The notes beneath the pieces are model-generated. The model saw only the letters and a program-made list of their open reading frames with translations. It ran no database searches and had not been told where the DNA came from. DNA of 64,000 bases from Symsagittifera roscoffensis (lineage: Eukaryota; Xenacoelomorpha; Acoela; Convolutidae): assembly GCF_963678635.1 (NCBI RefSeq), contig NC_087062.1, positions 85,336,890 through 85,400,889 of the forward strand, in the 5' to 3' direction. Position 1 is the stretch's first letter, and every line of letters begins with the position of its first letter. Made by a program: the position numbers and the translations under genes. This document shows positions 48,801 to 60,800 of this stretch, in pieces.

Positions 48801-51800
48801 AGTTTGAAAAAATAGATAAAACATAGAAAAAAAACTAACATGAAAATTTTAACTAACATAATTTTTTGGGCCTTTTATTCAAAACATAAAACATAGCCGA
48901 TCGAATATTGGTAAAAAGTAATGAAGGTTAGTAAACATAAAAACACTGACTTTGTTGGAAAAAAAACTTTCGAATTTCAAAAAAAAATCCCTTTAAGCTC
49001 TTTGAATTTAGAACAATTTATGATTGGCGCTTTTTTGATAACATAGCCCCAACCAGAGAAAACTGGATCAATAGGTTAAGTTTTTATTCCGCTGGAAATC
49101 TAAAAATTAAATTCCATTTTCGAAACAAGAAATCGTTCACGTTTTTTGCGCTATTTCTACGTTCGTATTTTGAGAGAGCTATTTACGTCACCTTCGGCAG
49201 ATGAATTTCAATTGAACTCAAAAAGCGTACATATATCTATGTGCATTCATCAATGCATCAATAAGTATGAATGCACATCTGTAGTTATTAGAGACTTTTA
49301 TGCACATTTTAGGACTTTTTCCTGGAAAAAAAGTCGGCAAGACCTATATAAGAGTCTTCATTACGTTCATTACTCTTAAAAAAACCTCGGCAACCAAAAA
49401 CGAGACAACATCCGCAAAGCCAACAAAATTTGAAAACCCTTTTTTAAACATCTAATTTAATAGACATATTATAACGCGGTAAATGAGATCATGACACGGT
49501 TAGTATCACATGTAGTAAAACTAGGATTTTCTTCGCCTTCAAATTTAAACAAATTTTTAACCGCGGAAAACCGTCTAGTAACTTAAAAAAACATTTGGTT
49601 GCAAAATTCGCACGGTTTAGGAAATTACACGACAAGCAAATTAGACAATCCGAATTTGATTAAATTTAGAAAATAACCAACTTCCAATTGTTTAAAAATA
49701 AATAAATTTGTTTACTGACTTAAAGAAACTTTTGGTTGAGGAAACACTGATTGTTCAACAGCAAATCAGGTTGCTAATGTCACAATTATATAATCTATGC
49801 ATTTCAAAAGTACTATACTTTTTCAATTGAGTGTTTCATATCAACAATTTTGATCAGTTCTGTGATAAAAACACTCTTTTTGTTTTGTGTAACTTCATTC
49901 TAAACAAAAAATTGTGTTGGCCCAGTTCTCATCGTCTAAACTCACAAAGAACATTCGTCTAATTTCAGTCACTTTACGATCTTCTGATTTGATTGTCGTC
50001 TCATTTCCTAGGTCCAAAATTCACATATGCTTAGCTAATAAATCATTTCCTCATAGAGGGGAAGATTCGTTACTATGTACCATGGGAAGCAGGAGTGGGA
50101 AGGGGAGTGGAGGGGAGGGTAGGGTATAGTTGATGAGATCCGCTAAAGGCCCCAAAAATACATGGAAGGGAAGATGAGGGGAGTGTCGGGGAGGGGATGG
50201 TAGGGGAAGAGATCTGCTAAAGGCCCCCATGAAAATATATGGGAAAGAAGAGACTGTACCAGCTAAGTGTAGGAGACTCCTGCCTCTGTTGTCCAGATGT
50301 TCCACGGCACTGGGATCCCTCTGCAGAATGAGGTTGGCTGCCCTGTCGTTCTTGTACTTGAGAGTGTATCCGAATGGAGTGGATCCTCGCGCGTCCTTCG
50401 CACTCAAGGATACCTCGTGACACGTCATCAATACATCCACACAGTTCTAAACAAGCCAATAACGACATGAAAAAACTGACTCTGCAGACAAGTGTTGAAA
50501 AAGTACAATAAACAACTCGTAAAACCAATACAATTGGATATTTTTGACTTTAATTTCATTTTTTACATCAAAAAATATCAACCTTTTTTGAAAACATTGC
50601 TTAAAAAAACGGCATTTTCTCTGCTAAAATCAACAGAGAGGCGAAGCTTTGCTTCGCAAACACTGGCAAGAACACGACAAAAAACAGTTCTATAAAGGGG
50701 TGCAATAAGTAAAAGTAGAAATAAGCCTCGAATTAGTAAAAAGTCGGCTGTCTCGGATTCGCTCTGCGACCTAGAGATTATGAGTCTCCCGCACTACCCA
50801 CTCAGCCACGGACACTAGCGACAGATAAAGCAGAGAACAAATGCTGATCGTGATAATAGCAAAAGTGCCACTAAATAAAAGAACACTTTTATTTGCGGGT
50901 CAAAACAAAAAAGGAGGTTCGCACTAATACGCTAACGTTCGCAAGCTTGCTAATGTAAACATAACCAACAGAGTTGGAAAAAAGAGTCATAAACGAAAGG
51001 AAACGGAAAAAAATACTGACTTGTTTTTTGAAAAAATCCTAACTTTTGAACATCAACGAAAAAAAGACGGCCTTAAAGCTGTTCACGTTTCTAGAAAAAA
51101 ATATGATTTACATTTTTTCGATAAAATAACCCAATTTGAGAAAACTGAATCAATGAGTGCTATTTGTATAGATAAGTAATAGGAACTACAAAAGATAGTC
51201 CATACAGAGTTCTCGGATTCGATCGCAATATGCAGACAAGTCTTCTTCTCCGAGTTCTTGCTGTTGACTTTGAATCCGTGTTCCAACAAGGCCAGAAGGA
51301 CTCCAGCCAGACCTAGTCTGGCAGCCAGGTGTCCAGGGGTGTCCTGTCGATCCAGATCCTGTTTCGCTCGTTCATTCAGGTTACACCCTGGAGCCGATTC
51401 CTGGTAGACTGCTTCCAGATCCACGTTGCCGCAACAGCGCACAAGGAAACAAGCCACCGCTTCATTCTTTTCCTAAATTTTACAAATAAATTCTAATTTA
51501 ATGAGTAAAAATAACATCAATAAATGACAAAAATTGTTGACTCGTTGAAGACTGACGTTGAAATGCATCGTAAAGCGTTGCAATTTCTTTGAAGCTAAGA
51601 ATTTTGAACCTTCTCCGATTTATAAAATAAAATCAATTTAATTACAAGTTCTTAGTTTCTTACATTGATATTTTTTTTTTACAATTTACAATAAAATAGG
51701 TGTCTAACATTTCAAATGATATGTTTATACTTTTTGATGTCAAATTCGACTATTTAGACGTCAATTACATTTGACATCTCAGCTTTTTTAACCAAAATCA

Positions 51801-54800
51801 TATCAACGATCAACTCGCGTAATCCAATATTAGTAATGACCTTTATAGCTCGGTGCAGCATTGTTTGGAAGTATCCATCTCGCGGGGAAATATGCCACCC
51901 ATTGGCATCACAGCCATGCTTCACTAGAATTGAAGCCACATCTTCCTGCCCTGTTTCCAAAGCTACCCAGAGCGGCAAATTGTTATTCGTATCAGCCTGT
52001 GACATATCAGCTCCTCGTATACATAAAGCGTCCACTACTAACGGGAGATGCCGCTTAATTGCTGACATCAAAGGCGAATCACCATTCGCAGATCGGAATG
52101 AAAAATCAGCGTTTCGGTCTAATAAAAATAAAGCGCTTGAGCTGTCTTGGTGCATTATAGCTTGTTGAAGTAGACATTCGCCAATTGCATTTCGATCGTT
52201 GATATTTGAGCCAGCTTTTAGCAATTCGTCAGCGCAGTTTAAGCCCAGCCAAAGAGATAATGCGAACGGCGTTTGCTCGAAACTATTTTTCTCATCCAAA
52301 TTTAACTTTTCGGGGTTAGTTCTTTTAAATTCGATCATGAGCCGTACAATGTTTTCATGCTTGTGCCAAATTGCAAGATGAAGGGGAGTTTGATGCGAGG
52401 CCTCCGAGGCCAATGATATTGTTGATTCCTCCTCTTCGAAACTTTCGTTTTGGTTAGCCGATGACGGTTTAGTTGAAGTCGTGTCGCCGAATGAGAAATT
52501 AGTAATGGCGTTTCCGAGTTGTGAGGAGGATATCACACTCACGTCAGGATCCGAAAAATCATCGTCAGTTACTTCTTCATCAATCCATTCTTCGATTTCT
52601 TCAAACTCATCTTCAGGAGGGCTTTCGTTCCTTTCTGATGGCACCGCTTCTTCGAACGGATTTGTAGAGATACTCACATTGTCTGGATCTGCAAAAGGAT
52701 TTGAGGCCCAGTCTTCGGCGTCTCCGTCATCTTCTGAAAGTGAAACGAAACTTAACCAGGCCTTTTATAGAAGTTATAGGCAGATTGGCCAACCTCTTTT
52801 AAAATTCTATGACTGATGGTATGGTACAATTCAACACAAAGGCAGGACTAGATTTCAAGAGAAGGACCTTGATCTGAAAAAATTGGACCCCTGGTTCAGT
52901 TTGAAATTTAGAAAAATATCCAGAAGACGATTTTAAAAATTGTTTATGAACTCAAGGAAACCGAAAAAAAAAACTACTTCTGTTTTTGAGAAATCTGGAT
53001 AACTGGAAAAATTTTCAAACTTGATTCAAAATTGTTATATTTGATCCAAGGATAAGCCTTGATGATCAGGATATAAAATTAATGAAATTAAATTTAATTT
53101 GGATGAAAGTAATTTAAAGATCCAAGGAAAGCCTTGATGATCTGTTAAATTTAAATAAGTTTGATTTAAAGAAAAATAAAAAATAGGATAGGATAGGCCT
53201 TTATAATTTAAGTTTAAGCTTTAATTTATAATTTTTAGTTAATTAGTTTTTGATGATGTTAGTGGATTTATGATTCGCTGTTATGTTTTAGGTGATGAAG
53301 CTGAGATGAAGAGATGATTTATATATTACTAACAATTTGTGTGTTTACTAACTAATTTTTATAATTTTATTTTCAATAAACATTTTTTCCAGATATCTTT
53401 TTAAATTTACTGCAGATTTGAAGGGAACGACTATCAGGGTGTTTTTATCAGTCGTTATTGTACAATAATAAGTTTAGAGCCTGTAATTGTCGTTGAAGAT
53501 TTTTCTTCAAAAATACTATGTTTGCAAATGAAAATCTAAACTCATTGCTAATAAAATTCTAAATACAAAAGTTTGTGTTGGCTTTTGCCGTACGACCATG
53601 AATTTTATGGGTAATTTCCTTTGTAGTCGTATATCGTCTCTTTTCCGAGGTCTTTTTCCAATACCGGGTAGTTCTCGTATTGTTCGGAAAAATGGCTCTG
53701 ATCTATTGAGTCGTAGAGACATTTCAATTAAATTATTGTCGTGTAACATTTTGGAAACGTTTTTTGTCTAAATCTAATCTATTTGGTTAGCTCTTAGCTA
53801 ATTTGTTTTTAAGGTCTTGTTCGAGACTTTTGGTCGCACCAGATGAGTTTAGATGTGAGGTAAACTCATTCATAGAGTAATTTCAGATAAGGTACACCGT
53901 CTGCTCGTCACGCTATCTTATTTTCGGCCGGATAGATTCGTGCAACTTCTTAGTCTAATATCGATCTTAATCTTACATCACTTAGTCTCAATAGATCTAG
54001 AGTATACTAGTTTAGTTACGAGTCGGTCTCTTGGAGATAGCAACTAAGTTGTAAGTTAAATTCAAAATGCTTCAAAATGCTCTCGTGCTGAAATTACAAG
54101 TAATTTCAGCACTTACAAATGAGTGAGTTGTTAGTTTGATGGAGTGTGATTGGTTAGTCTTTAATTTTTTATAGGGATAAAATATCTAATTTATAACCAA
54201 TAATAATATATAGTTTGGATCTGGTTCCAACATTGTCATAATACTTGTTTATTATCAAACAGGAATTTGTAATATAAAAGTATGTGTTAATATCCTTAGC
54301 ATTGGCTGTAATTAAAAGCTGGTTATTGATCAAAAGGAACACATTTTGCCGCAACAATATTTGCGTCGCAACAATATTTGTGACTTAGATTGGAAAAAAA
54401 AGATAGTTCCTACTATAACACAAGCTTTGCTGGTGGAATAATTGGTTAAGGAAAACAAGAAACAATTTTTAGAACTTACCGTCAAATGGATTCAACGAAC
54501 TCTGCTTCTTTAATTCCGGATTCGAGGCTACATTATTGAAGGGAAACGTATCATTTGATTTCTTCTGCTTCAAAACACGCTTCAATACTTTTTTCTTCAC
54601 TATTTTCTTCTTTTTCAAACTCTTTTCTGAAAATTCAGATGACGGAGAAACTGGAAGAGGTGACGAGACTGAAATTTTGGGCAGTGGCGGGGGCGGTCCT
54701 GGTCGGGGCTTCTCTGCCGCAACATATTTAGTGTGTATATTACAATTGGCTCCAATATTAAGCAGTGTGGAAACTAAGTTAGCTAAGTTGTTCATACAAG

Positions 54801-57800
54801 CGATGTGCAGCACAGAGAGACCATTTGAGTCTTGATGATTGATGTTGCATTTCTGCTGAACAAAGTAAATGGCCGCGTTCTCGTACAGATGTTCGGCCAA
54901 GTAGTTTAGGAATGGTACCTGAAATAAAAAAATATTTTGCATTTTGTTCCAGCGTATATTCCTCGTTCAGTATTTATGTAAGCACGATTTCTTGTCACAC
55001 GTTCAAATTTTTCATTTTTTTTTTCGAATTTTGATACCCAAAAAGGCGCAAAAGCAAAAAACGAACAAAAACTAACTTTACTTGAATGAAATTAAAGTTT
55101 CACGGCCAAAATTAAGCTACTGTAATCTATTAAAATAAGCCATTGCGAGTATGCTCACTCGCTTTATTCGCTCGAAACTAGACGAAAAGTCAAAAATTTA
55201 AATCCGGTTTTTCTTTTGGAAGCTTCCGAATCACGACTGAAAGGACTTTAATACGATATATCACTCAACCCAGTCCGACTATTATTTATGGTTACTGATT
55301 TTACTGATAAGCCCGCGAAAAGTTAACTAACGTTATCGTTAGTGATATTGATGTCAATTTTAGCTCCACGTTTCAATAGCGCCGAACTAAATTTCGGCTC
55401 CAAATTAGCTTCGAACTCCCTCTCGTCTTGTTTAACAGCCAACCAGAGCGCATTTTCCCTCTCGTGGTTCATAATGTTCACATCAGTAGTTTTGATTCCC
55501 AGCAGTCGTTCGAACACTTTGAAATTTCTATTGTGTATGCTACAATGCAGAGCTGACTGACCCAAACTATTTGTAAGGTTGACATTGACTTGTAAGCTTT
55601 CATCATCTGCATTTAAAATTCGATCCAGCAGAGACAATGTTTCGTCTGTGGGCTCCTTCACTGACGCAAAAGCATGCAGAGCCGTGTCTAGAGAATCCCT
55701 GAAAAAAAATATATTTCCTGGATGTTGAAGACTAAAAATTTAAAACTCGCGTTCTTTCTCCAAAATTTTAGAGTCAATTAGGCTTGAGCTACTTTGTCAA
55801 GGTGAATGACAAGGAGAAGCACTTTGGCTGGTAATTGAACGCGTTTGGCGGTAAAAGAACAATTGTTTCACAACTTAATTTACCTCAAATCAGACGAAAA
55901 TAAGACTAATGTTGTAATAAATAGTGATTCAATATTCCGCTAATAGGTTTCTCCTAATTGGGTGCCTTGCTTCTGCTTTATTTGCCTTACTGTCTATCAC
56001 AATTGCCTATTAGGTTCACTGTCTGAATCAGACACGTCTCCTTCTCATTCACCCTATGTCAAATTAGTCCGATTGAGCTTATTGGACTGAAATAATATTT
56101 TTCCAGGAAAAAAAAAGAAAAAACTAATCAGTTTCGCTGAAAATATACGATCAGTCCTCTACTCAAAGTACTCAAATCCAAGTGGCGTAGAGGTGTTAAC
56201 TTATTTAATTCAAGGCCAGTAAACACCTGAAAACGTACCGGTAGGCAAGAGTTCTCCCAAATCCCAACACAGGTCTTATTTCGACCAAATTTTATAATGA
56301 TTGATTCTGATTGGATGAAATAAACATATGGAAGGAAACTTGAAGCTTAATTGCAAAACATTTTTGCGCATTCAGCATTTTGGGCCGCATAAACAGAAAA
56401 GACCCCAAATTTTCTACGCCGCAGGCAATGTTTAGAAAAAAAACAGGTCAAACATTGACCAAAAAATTGCCTTTTCTCGGCGCGCCCTCCCCTTCAAAAA
56501 TAATTTGTATTGTGGCCGAATGCGACTTCAGAAAAAAATTAGGGTCGGTCAGCCGAAAATGGATGTCTTAAACTAGTACCAAAGGAGAGACCATTTGGGT
56601 AGTCAGGGGTCAAATCCCTGATGTGGTGCCCACCCCACCCCACTAAATCCACTTGTGTCGGTAGGTCAATGGTCGCTCAAATTTGTCGGTTTGGTTTCGT
56701 AGAACTAAATTTATACTTTAATTGCTCAAAAAAGTTATAATCTTATGATTTTATTAACCAAACCTGGCGGGTTGTGCCACATCAATATCTGTCGCATCCA
56801 ACAGAAATTGTGCAGGGTAGAACTGCTGCAGTATAATGAAATAGTGCAGTAGAGGTCTGCTAGTTGGAGAATTGGTTATCTCTTCATTTTTAAAGACTGG
56901 AATGGCGAATTGGACATTGACATCTGCACCGTGTTCCACTAGAAGACTGGCTACACTGGCTTGGTCGGTATTGAGGGCTATGAATAAAGCTACTTCGCCT
57001 GAAAATAAAACTTTATAATACTCAGAAAACATTTTAAAAAACAGCATAGTGAATGGAAAAAAACTACAGAAAAAATTACTTAAAAAAATAACTTGCCAAA
57101 AGATGAAAAATTACAGCTACAAAAACTTCATATTTTTATCGGATAAAGTTCATAAACAGCCCTTAAAAATGGAAACAGATATATTTTGCTCTTGAAATTA
57201 CGCAAAATAAGTTGACCAAGCCGATATAAAAAAAACTGAAACTGTTTGAATATCTAAAAAAACGTAAAAAAGAAAAAACTCGGAAAATGAACCGACAGAA
57301 ACTAGATCAAAAACCACGCACCCGAAAAAAATGAATATTTTTTTGAAAAGATAATTACAACCTGAAACGGGTTTGAACTAATTACTTCTTAAATATCTAC
57401 TAGAGGAAAATACTACTTCTCTAGAAGATCCTCTAGAAGTGGAGATCCTGTGGACAAAGTTGTTTACGGGAAAAAAAGTCTAGTACCCGATTGCAATACC
57501 CTTGCTTATCGCAATAAACTAATACGCATGAAATTCTGCGTCGCAAATAAGCACTCAATCGACCTATGTTTTTCGGATCAACACTTCATCAAAAACGAAA
57601 AGGATGTCAAAAAAAATCGAACAGTTCGATTATTTGAAATTCAGCCTCGTCAATCTTTTTTCCCCAATTACCGCCAAGGAACTACTGAAGTAAAATTCAA
57701 TCTACGAGAGACAACCATAAATGCGAAAAACCATCACCATCATAAAAAAACAATATCGCAATTCTATTATAAAACACGAAGGTTAGAATCATAAATAGCA

Positions 57801-60800
57801 GTTATCAGTAGTGAATATTTTTAGTATCTAGAAGTTAATTTTGAATTTTCAATAAAATGAGCATGACCATAATCAGCAAAAACGTCACAGATTTTGTCAA
57901 ACAAGTTGTTAATCCGAAAAAAATATTATATTCTGATTTGATAACGTTTGCTTCTCGCAAGGGGTTCAGGAAATTCGGCGATCAGAAAACAACGGGAATT
58001 AAGACGATAATTTGCGTGCAAATTGCGTGAAATTTGATTAGACTTAAATTGATATTTAGGAAGCGTAAACAGACAAATCTAGTTAACCTGTCTCGTCCGG
58101 GGCATTGATTGATGTCGGCAGTTGTTCCGTGTACTCTATGAGATATTTGTACACTATGTCCTCCCGCCTCAGTCTGATGGCCGCGTGCAGAGGCGTTTCA
58201 CTTCTCTGCTTCAAAATGAAGAACAGGGTGTCTGTGTCTGAAATAATTTCAAACATTCGCATCCAATTCAACACGAGAAGAACATCAATGAAGCAACTTC
58301 TGTGTCTCGAGAAATTGAAGAATCACACTACTGTGTGTTTAAATAACAACTGATAAAAATAACCGAGCTTCCAACCATATAGCCAAAAAAAGAATGGCCG
58401 GGCAATGTACATGCAGCGCAGAATACTTCGACCATAGTCATTTTTAGCAAACGAAATTGATTCTTTCTATTTTTTGTATTTTATAATATTTTCTATTGTG
58501 AAGAGAGTCAAGATAGGAGATTTCAAATTTGGATACGCTAAAAAATTATTAATAACTTCCTATTGCAGCCTTTTAGTTACTTAAGTACATGCTATAGAAC
58601 TCATTCTATTCGGCAACAGGATAAGTGAACACTTTAAATTGCGACTTGGGCTGTAAAAAAAATGGTCTTTGTACTATGAAATTAGGCTTCGCTTGTGTAA
58701 ATACAAAACGGTATCTCCTTGAAATTCTACTTTTGACGAGCGCTATCTATGAAGACCGTGTTCTTCAACGTACCAAGGGGTTCGAAGTCGGAATGGGAGA
58801 AGTTGTGCCAGTGAGAGAACATGACAGCGGAACAGTGCTGCTTTAGTGTATTTGCACTACTCTGAACTGCCACTTGGTACATCTTGATCACGTTCTCAGT
58901 GTGAACAAACGGGGCCAGAGACTGTTCTGTCAGCTGTTTCAGTTCACTCAAGTTGCAGTCACTTGAGACTCGCAACATGTCCATCAGAAACGATTCAGAT
59001 TTACCAGATAGCTCCAGAGTATCTGAAAATTGAAAAAAAAAGTTGAAATATTTTCAAATGATTTACAACTAATACTTTCAAAGCATAATTTTCTCATGAA
59101 AAAAAACTTCCTACCAAAAGAAACGTTTAGACTTGACTTTAAATCTGCATGTTAGGCTTTTTAAATTTATATTGTCCATTTCTTTTCTTCAAAACTTTAA
59201 CTCGTGTCACAGATTTAAGCATTTTTCATTTAAGTTTAAAAACATTAACTATTTAAGAAGGAAGAAACACAAACAGAATTATATGGTTTTTCAAAAACAT
59301 AGCTAACAGACAGTTGAAAAAGAGTCAATGAACTCAAGAAAACTAGAGACGTACAACATGATTTAAATTTCTATCTTTATGATTGACAAAACAATTCACA
59401 AAACTAACCCAATCCGAGGAAGCACGGTAATTGGTGACTTTTTTATTACGCTGGAAAACCTTGAAATTGAAATCCATTTTCGAAACTAAAAGTCAATCAC
59501 GTTTCATTCAATCATATTTCGTTCATTGACCCTTGAAGAAACGGATTGAAACTTCCTATAGGTTCAATTAATGCACCAACCTGTGTACATCCATTTAAGC
59601 ATAGCTGAGCCAATCTCTCTGCTAGTTTCACACATGTTTACAATCCTTGGATCTGAATCCGAGTCTTTTTCTGAAGAAGAGTCTCGCTTGCATTTGAAGC
59701 CACGTGCTTCAAGCACAAACGTGTGACACGGTACTGGTCTGTCCGATTCATCTCTGAATGTCATAGACACGTCTGAGAACCTCTCATTGAATAGAAGAGT
59801 CCCGATGAAGCGAAGGATATTCACAGGGAAATTATCATCCGAGAGGTTAGTTGCAACCGAACCACTGAAACACATAAAATTTAAAAGGAAATTAGAAAAA
59901 CTCTCGCTTGCACTCACTAAAACTTAGAAAACGACGATGTTTCTTTGTGTTCAATTCCTATCACTTGACTTTTTTTTGCCGTTTCACCACCCACTTGCAA
60001 ATTTATATTTTTGTAAATTATACTCAGAACGTCAAATTGTCATCAAATTGGCATGCGGACTGATTAGACTACTCCAAACACCTTTGGTTTTCAATCTCAA
60101 GTTTTATTGTTTACCAAGTGGTCTTACAACGTTGTGTTCGTCCGGTCGGAGTGGGGGAGGAAAAAGAGCGTACAACTTTAACGCAAGCATCTGGTAATCT
60201 AACTTTAAACGGATCGAGATTTCAGAGAATTTAGAATAGTGGGCTGTTACGCAAAGGTCACAGAATGCTCCGACCGCAAATATTCAAATACCAAAATCTT
60301 TTAAAAAAAACGGGAAACATAGGAAAAAAAGAGAAAAACAAATCAAATGATTTTTTTCATGTTTTTTCGCTTAAAGATGTGCTTTTTTTTTAATTGAAGG
60401 CCGATTGAATTATTAAACAATCTGTTATATAAAAGGTAAAAATAGCTGATTTTAGAAATTTCGCAGATACATAACCTTTCTCTTATAAAGGAGTAACCGG
60501 TTTTGCAGGAAAAAATTCCGCAACTGCTTCTTTCTATTTAATTTTTTCTTAGATTTTGATAGGGTAGTTTTTAAGAAAATCCAAGTTTCTAAAACATGGT
60601 CAAAGTTCAAAAACTTGACTTTCCAAAACCAGTTCATTTTTTCAGCAAAAAGCAGGTCGTGGCTGGTAAAGTAGAGAAGACTCCCAAAATCGAGTTGCAC
60701 GATTGAACACATTGAACGCTTAAACTGTCAAAAAAGTTTAAAAAGCGGTCAAAAATCAAAACTTTCCGAGGGCCATAACTTTTTAGGTTAAGTAAATTGG

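Noticed and set aside
50217-50528. Minus-strand ORF overlapping ANKFY1 exon 10 in another frame
   Set aside because: The ankyrin frame is continuous with neighbouring exons; this one is a shadow that also reads into the G-rich intron.
50750-50815. Functional tRNA gene
   Set aside because: A and B boxes are visible but the acceptor stem and anticodon arm do not pair properly, and related degenerate copies are present; it is a SINE head.
57450-57794. 114-codon plus-strand ORF in an ANKFY1 intron
   Set aside because: Starts inside the hairpin-bearing dispersed repeat, contains a His run and Lys/Asn-rich text, and has no similarity; probably chance in AT-rich DNA.
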